In this document: positions 61,032 through 64,000 of the stretch, piece after piece
Layout: every line of letters begins with the position of its first letter
Numbering within the stretch: position 1 is the stretch's first letter
NCBI GenBank assembly: GCA_037833965.1
Contig: AP031351.1
Coordinates: forward strand, 11,854,501-11,918,500
Reading direction: 5' to 3'
Length of the DNA stretch: 64,000 nucleotides
Source: Marchantia polymorpha subsp. ruderalis
Taxonomy: Eukaryota > Streptophyta > Marchantiopsida > Marchantiales > Marchantiaceae
Notes under the pieces: model-generated
Told to the model about the DNA's origin: nothing
The model's database searches: none
Seen by the model: only the letters and a program-made list of their open reading frames with translations
Position numbers and translations under genes: made by a program

Positions 61032-61738
61032 GAGATGGAGCCCACCAGAACGGTAGAGCAATAATGGCGGGTGTCGGTATGTGGTAGGGCACCGGCAGTT
61101 CTCACAGCCGGTACGCAGCGCTAGAGTACCTGCCACAGGCGGTCGCGGAGGATGATACCGTAGTAAGTACGCTTTTAACATAACGATTGTTGTTTATAAT
61201 AATAAACATATTAATAAACAGATGCGCTGTCATTAGTTAGCTTTAGGGTCGATGACCGCTGGTCCCCACTCTCTCTCGGGTGCCGTCGGTCTGCCCTCGA
61301 TTCCCTCTTCGAGGAAAGTACATACTTTACCCCGATTTGTCTTATTAGGTGTGTATTTTTGACGTTAGTGCGTAGGAATTTTCTTCGTCTCTCTGTATCG
61401 GCCATCGTATTCGTGCCAGTATTGTTTGACGTATTGTGACCACCAGATCCGAAGCCCAGCTCCACCACATGACTCGCCGCGGAACGCAACTCCCTCCCGG
61501 GTAACTATATTTCGTAATTCTCCTCGTTCCTTTAGATAAGCCCCTAGTGGTTACAGGCCCTGAGCGAGATCTCATCCCCCATTTTTATATATACCGGTGA
61601 GCCCTCATAAATTCCCTGCGCCTATTTTCCCCCTCGGTAACATGTGCACCATGAAAGACTCCACTGCGAGACGAAGTCAAGTCATACTCCACCTCCTGCT
61701 GCATATCTTCCTGTGCATTCCCTTCGTCTCCATCCCCA

Positions 61739-61875
61739 TCACCATCCCCCTTCCCCCTTCCCCCTTCCCTTCCCTTCCCTTAACTTCCCCTTCCTTTCCT
61801 AGCCCCTTTCCTTGCCCTTTGCCCCTCTCCCCTAACTTGTCGAACCTTCCCACCCCACCCCACCCCACCCCCTGC
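61739..61875 (+). repeat. 137-bp pyrimidine tract of CCCTT-type units
   Basis: The plus strand is almost purely C and T with many CCC and CCCC runs. The minus strand therefore has closely spaced G-runs. Confidence 0.9.
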
Positions 61876-62459
61876 CACCCTTAGACGGGAGCGGCAGTAG
61901 CAGCAGGTGTCGCCTATCCAATCACCCTTCGCCAATTTAGGTCATTATTATCTTATCCCTCCCGTTGCCCCGTCGCCCCTCCCCCAATTCCGAGCCGACT
62001 GGAATTTCGGGGCGGGCGAGGGGGTGACCCAAGGGGCCAGACGAGCCTCCGGAATGGGGGCTAGAGGAGCAAAGGAACCATCGCAAGCGAAGTAAGAGTC
62101 CCGCATTTCTCTCTCGCTGCTGGAGAAGGGCCGGAAGAAGAGCGGATTCTATCCGTCGCTGCAGTGAGCAACATGATGATAATGACTCATACTTGAGGCG
62201 ATAGCCGCAATAGCGCCAAGGAATTCCACACTTGCTTGCGTCCAGCTTATGTGCTTGCTTCCTTCCTTCTGATGCGGTCGATCATAATGCGTGGTTGCGA
62301 CTATTAATTTCGTGTTCCTCTTTTTTGCAACTGGGGCTTGTGATTATGTTCTCGCTTGCTTTTATCTTTCTTTACTCCTGGGCAATGATGGACCCTTTTA
62401 GCAAGTAAAGTGGTTCCTGCTGCTGCTGCTGCTGGACATCGAGCTTTGAGGATGGGCGC

Positions 62460-62493
62460 ATGAATGGATGGATGGATGGGTGGGTGGGTGTAT
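62460..62493 (+). repeat. (ATGG)n/(GTGG)n tract
   Basis: Four-base ATGG units change to GTGG units. Confidence 0.85.
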
Positions 62494-64000
62494 GGGCGAG
62501 TTTAGGGAGGTTTGCTTGCTTTCTCTTGACTTTGCCAGACAAAGGAACTCAGCTGATCGCTATAACTGCTGATTCCCCTTGCATGCAACGAGAGAGATTC
62601 ATGGATCCAATTATGTACTCCACTCGGGTGTCAACTCGAACCGAATGTTTAGATTCCCGTCATTCGCCCTAGAGCCGGGCGAGCAATCAATCAAGGCCTT
62701 GTTGACAATAATTGACGACATTCATTACATGACTACCTCTCCTGTCCTCAGTAACTGAGGTTTATGAGCTTATGGTGTCATGGACTCTGGAGCTGATCCG
62801 AATTGTTACCAACTGAATGACTCTATTCTCCTCCTCTGTACTGCTCGCGTCTGCATGAATATGCCCTCGCTCTCCAAGCATCTCACGTTCTCAACCATCA
62901 AGTGCCAAATCTGGCAGGCTTCTCCTGCTGTATCTATCGATGTGACTGAACCTTGTGTGCAGCGTCAGTCATTGGCCATCATCGACCTTTCGATCGATTT
63001 TGCAGTTTGCACATATGCATGCATTATCGGCCCCTCCGCTCTCCTCGCTCATTTCCATGGCCACACAATCATCTCCATCACTCGACAGATGCCTTTCTTA
63101 CCTCTGGAATCAACCTCTTTCCAGAAGCAGTCCTCCGGTATTCATTCATTTAAGTAATTAATTAATATTTTCTCCCGCACTCTCTCACATTCGATATTGA
63201 GGCTTTCCGGTTTCACTTGACACTTTCTCGGCTGTCACCTCACAGGTGTCGGTTATTGATGCAACTAGACGATCAACCGAGCTACATCCTCAGCTGGTAG
63301 GTTTCTGAGGATGTGCAAAACTCTTTCGCTGAATGTAGTCTGGTGTTGATTTGTCTTTGAAATATTAAAAATTAATCGCTTGTGAGGCAGTGGAAATGCT
63401 CCATATTGTTAGAAATATTCTTTCTTGCGGGATTACCCACAACTCTGATTTCTCCAAGTCGATATGAGAAAATCTGAGAACCACACATGCCTACATTCAA
63501 TTTGGGCCAGCTCGTTGAGGAAAAGCCTTGCCAGAAAATATGTCATATTTTTCCGTGGTCAATAAGAATGATGAATATTCTGATAATTGAGGAGTGTATT
63601 AGGAAAACTCAAGATCAGTGCGTAATCCAACAAAGTTCTCTTCCTCACGAAGGATGAGATTGATATATTTGCAAGAAAGATGATAATATGTGATTGTTAA
63701 GATATTTTTGTTCGTATCCTTCCAATTCATATAAGATTCATAACCATTCGCTAATAAAATAAGCAGCAAATCATTTAGAGTAGCGATCAATTTTCACGAA
63801 AGAATGTATCACAGATATTCAAGGAGTAATGAGAATGCACAGCGAAAATGACATTATCCTAAACTGCATGAGGTTGCCTTCCAAACTAATTACCATTATG
63901 AATTGTATTTAGAATTCAAAATCTGGAAAGATCATTTTTTAATTAAAATGTTTCAAAAAATGTGATGTTTTTATGACGTACATGCATTTAATATCACTTG

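Larger units (their letters stand above)
55586..64000. other. 8.4-kb GC-rich, microsatellite-dense region without recognisable genes
   Basis: It begins with the upstream flank of the hAT-derived gene, where the promoter and a 5' leader would lie. Long open frames here (up to about 280 codons) are translated simple repeats such as Arg/Glu and Ser/Leu runs, often mirrored on the other strand. From about 60 kb onward GC falls and frames are short. I recognise no conserved protein, tRNA or rRNA. Confidence 0.5.

Noticed and set aside
1..64000. CRISPR arrays, prokaryotic operons or phage genes
   Set aside because: The repeats seen are microsatellites or retrotransposon parts, and the genes are spliced plant genes.

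Overview
This 64 kb window is nuclear DNA from a land plant. It holds spliced plant-type genes, plant Ty1/copia retrotransposons with an initiator-tRNA-Met primer site, and a BED-finger/hAT-derived gene of the plant At1g12380/At1g62870 type. Long GC-rich, microsatellite-dense flanks and many small exons suggest a non-seed plant, possibly a bryophyte. That placement is inference only. I saw no bacterial operons, rRNA, convincing tRNA or CRISPR.

Layout. (1) Positions 1-19,713, minus strand: a PYROXD2-type mitochondrial FAD oxidoreductase. I followed it through 15 exons that keep frame. It leaves the window at position 1 inside exon 15. Its intron 12 (about 13.1 kb) is filled with copia DNA: a degraded minus-strand copia relic (about 960-3,430), an old plus-strand copia element (from 3,440), and a young 5,003-bp member of the same family (5,417-10,419) inserted in the integrase region of the old one. 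The old copy resumes at 10,425 and breaks at about 12,892. Intron 2 holds a third family member, a scrambled 1.08-kb insertion with a different U3 and a 69-bp-arm palindrome. (2) 20.5-27.1 kb: AT-rich spacer, then a decayed LINE on the plus strand. (3) 28,553-34,968, minus: a complete membralin (TMEM259-like) gene in 13 coding exons, 772 aa. (4) 39,235-45,799, plus: a complete PELOTA (Dom34) gene in 16 exons, 378 aa. A 4.3-kb divergent intergenic region separates it from membralin. (5) 45.8-53.3 kb: no recognisable gene, several microsatellites. (6) 53,291-55,585, minus: an intronless, very GC-rich 764-aa gene for a hAT-transposase-derived zinc-finger protein. (7) 55.6-64 kb: no recognisable gene, many simple repeats.

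The host genes are unrelated housekeeping functions: mitochondrial oxidoreductase, ER membrane protein, ribosome rescue, and a domesticated transposase. They do not form a pathway. The most unusual content is the copia family: self-nesting, TG...TA LTR ends, a U3 exchange, and fold-back palindromes. Another perfect hairpin sits on a splice acceptor of the oxidoreductase gene. All exon borders were read by eye from GT/AG sites, reading phase and known family conservation.
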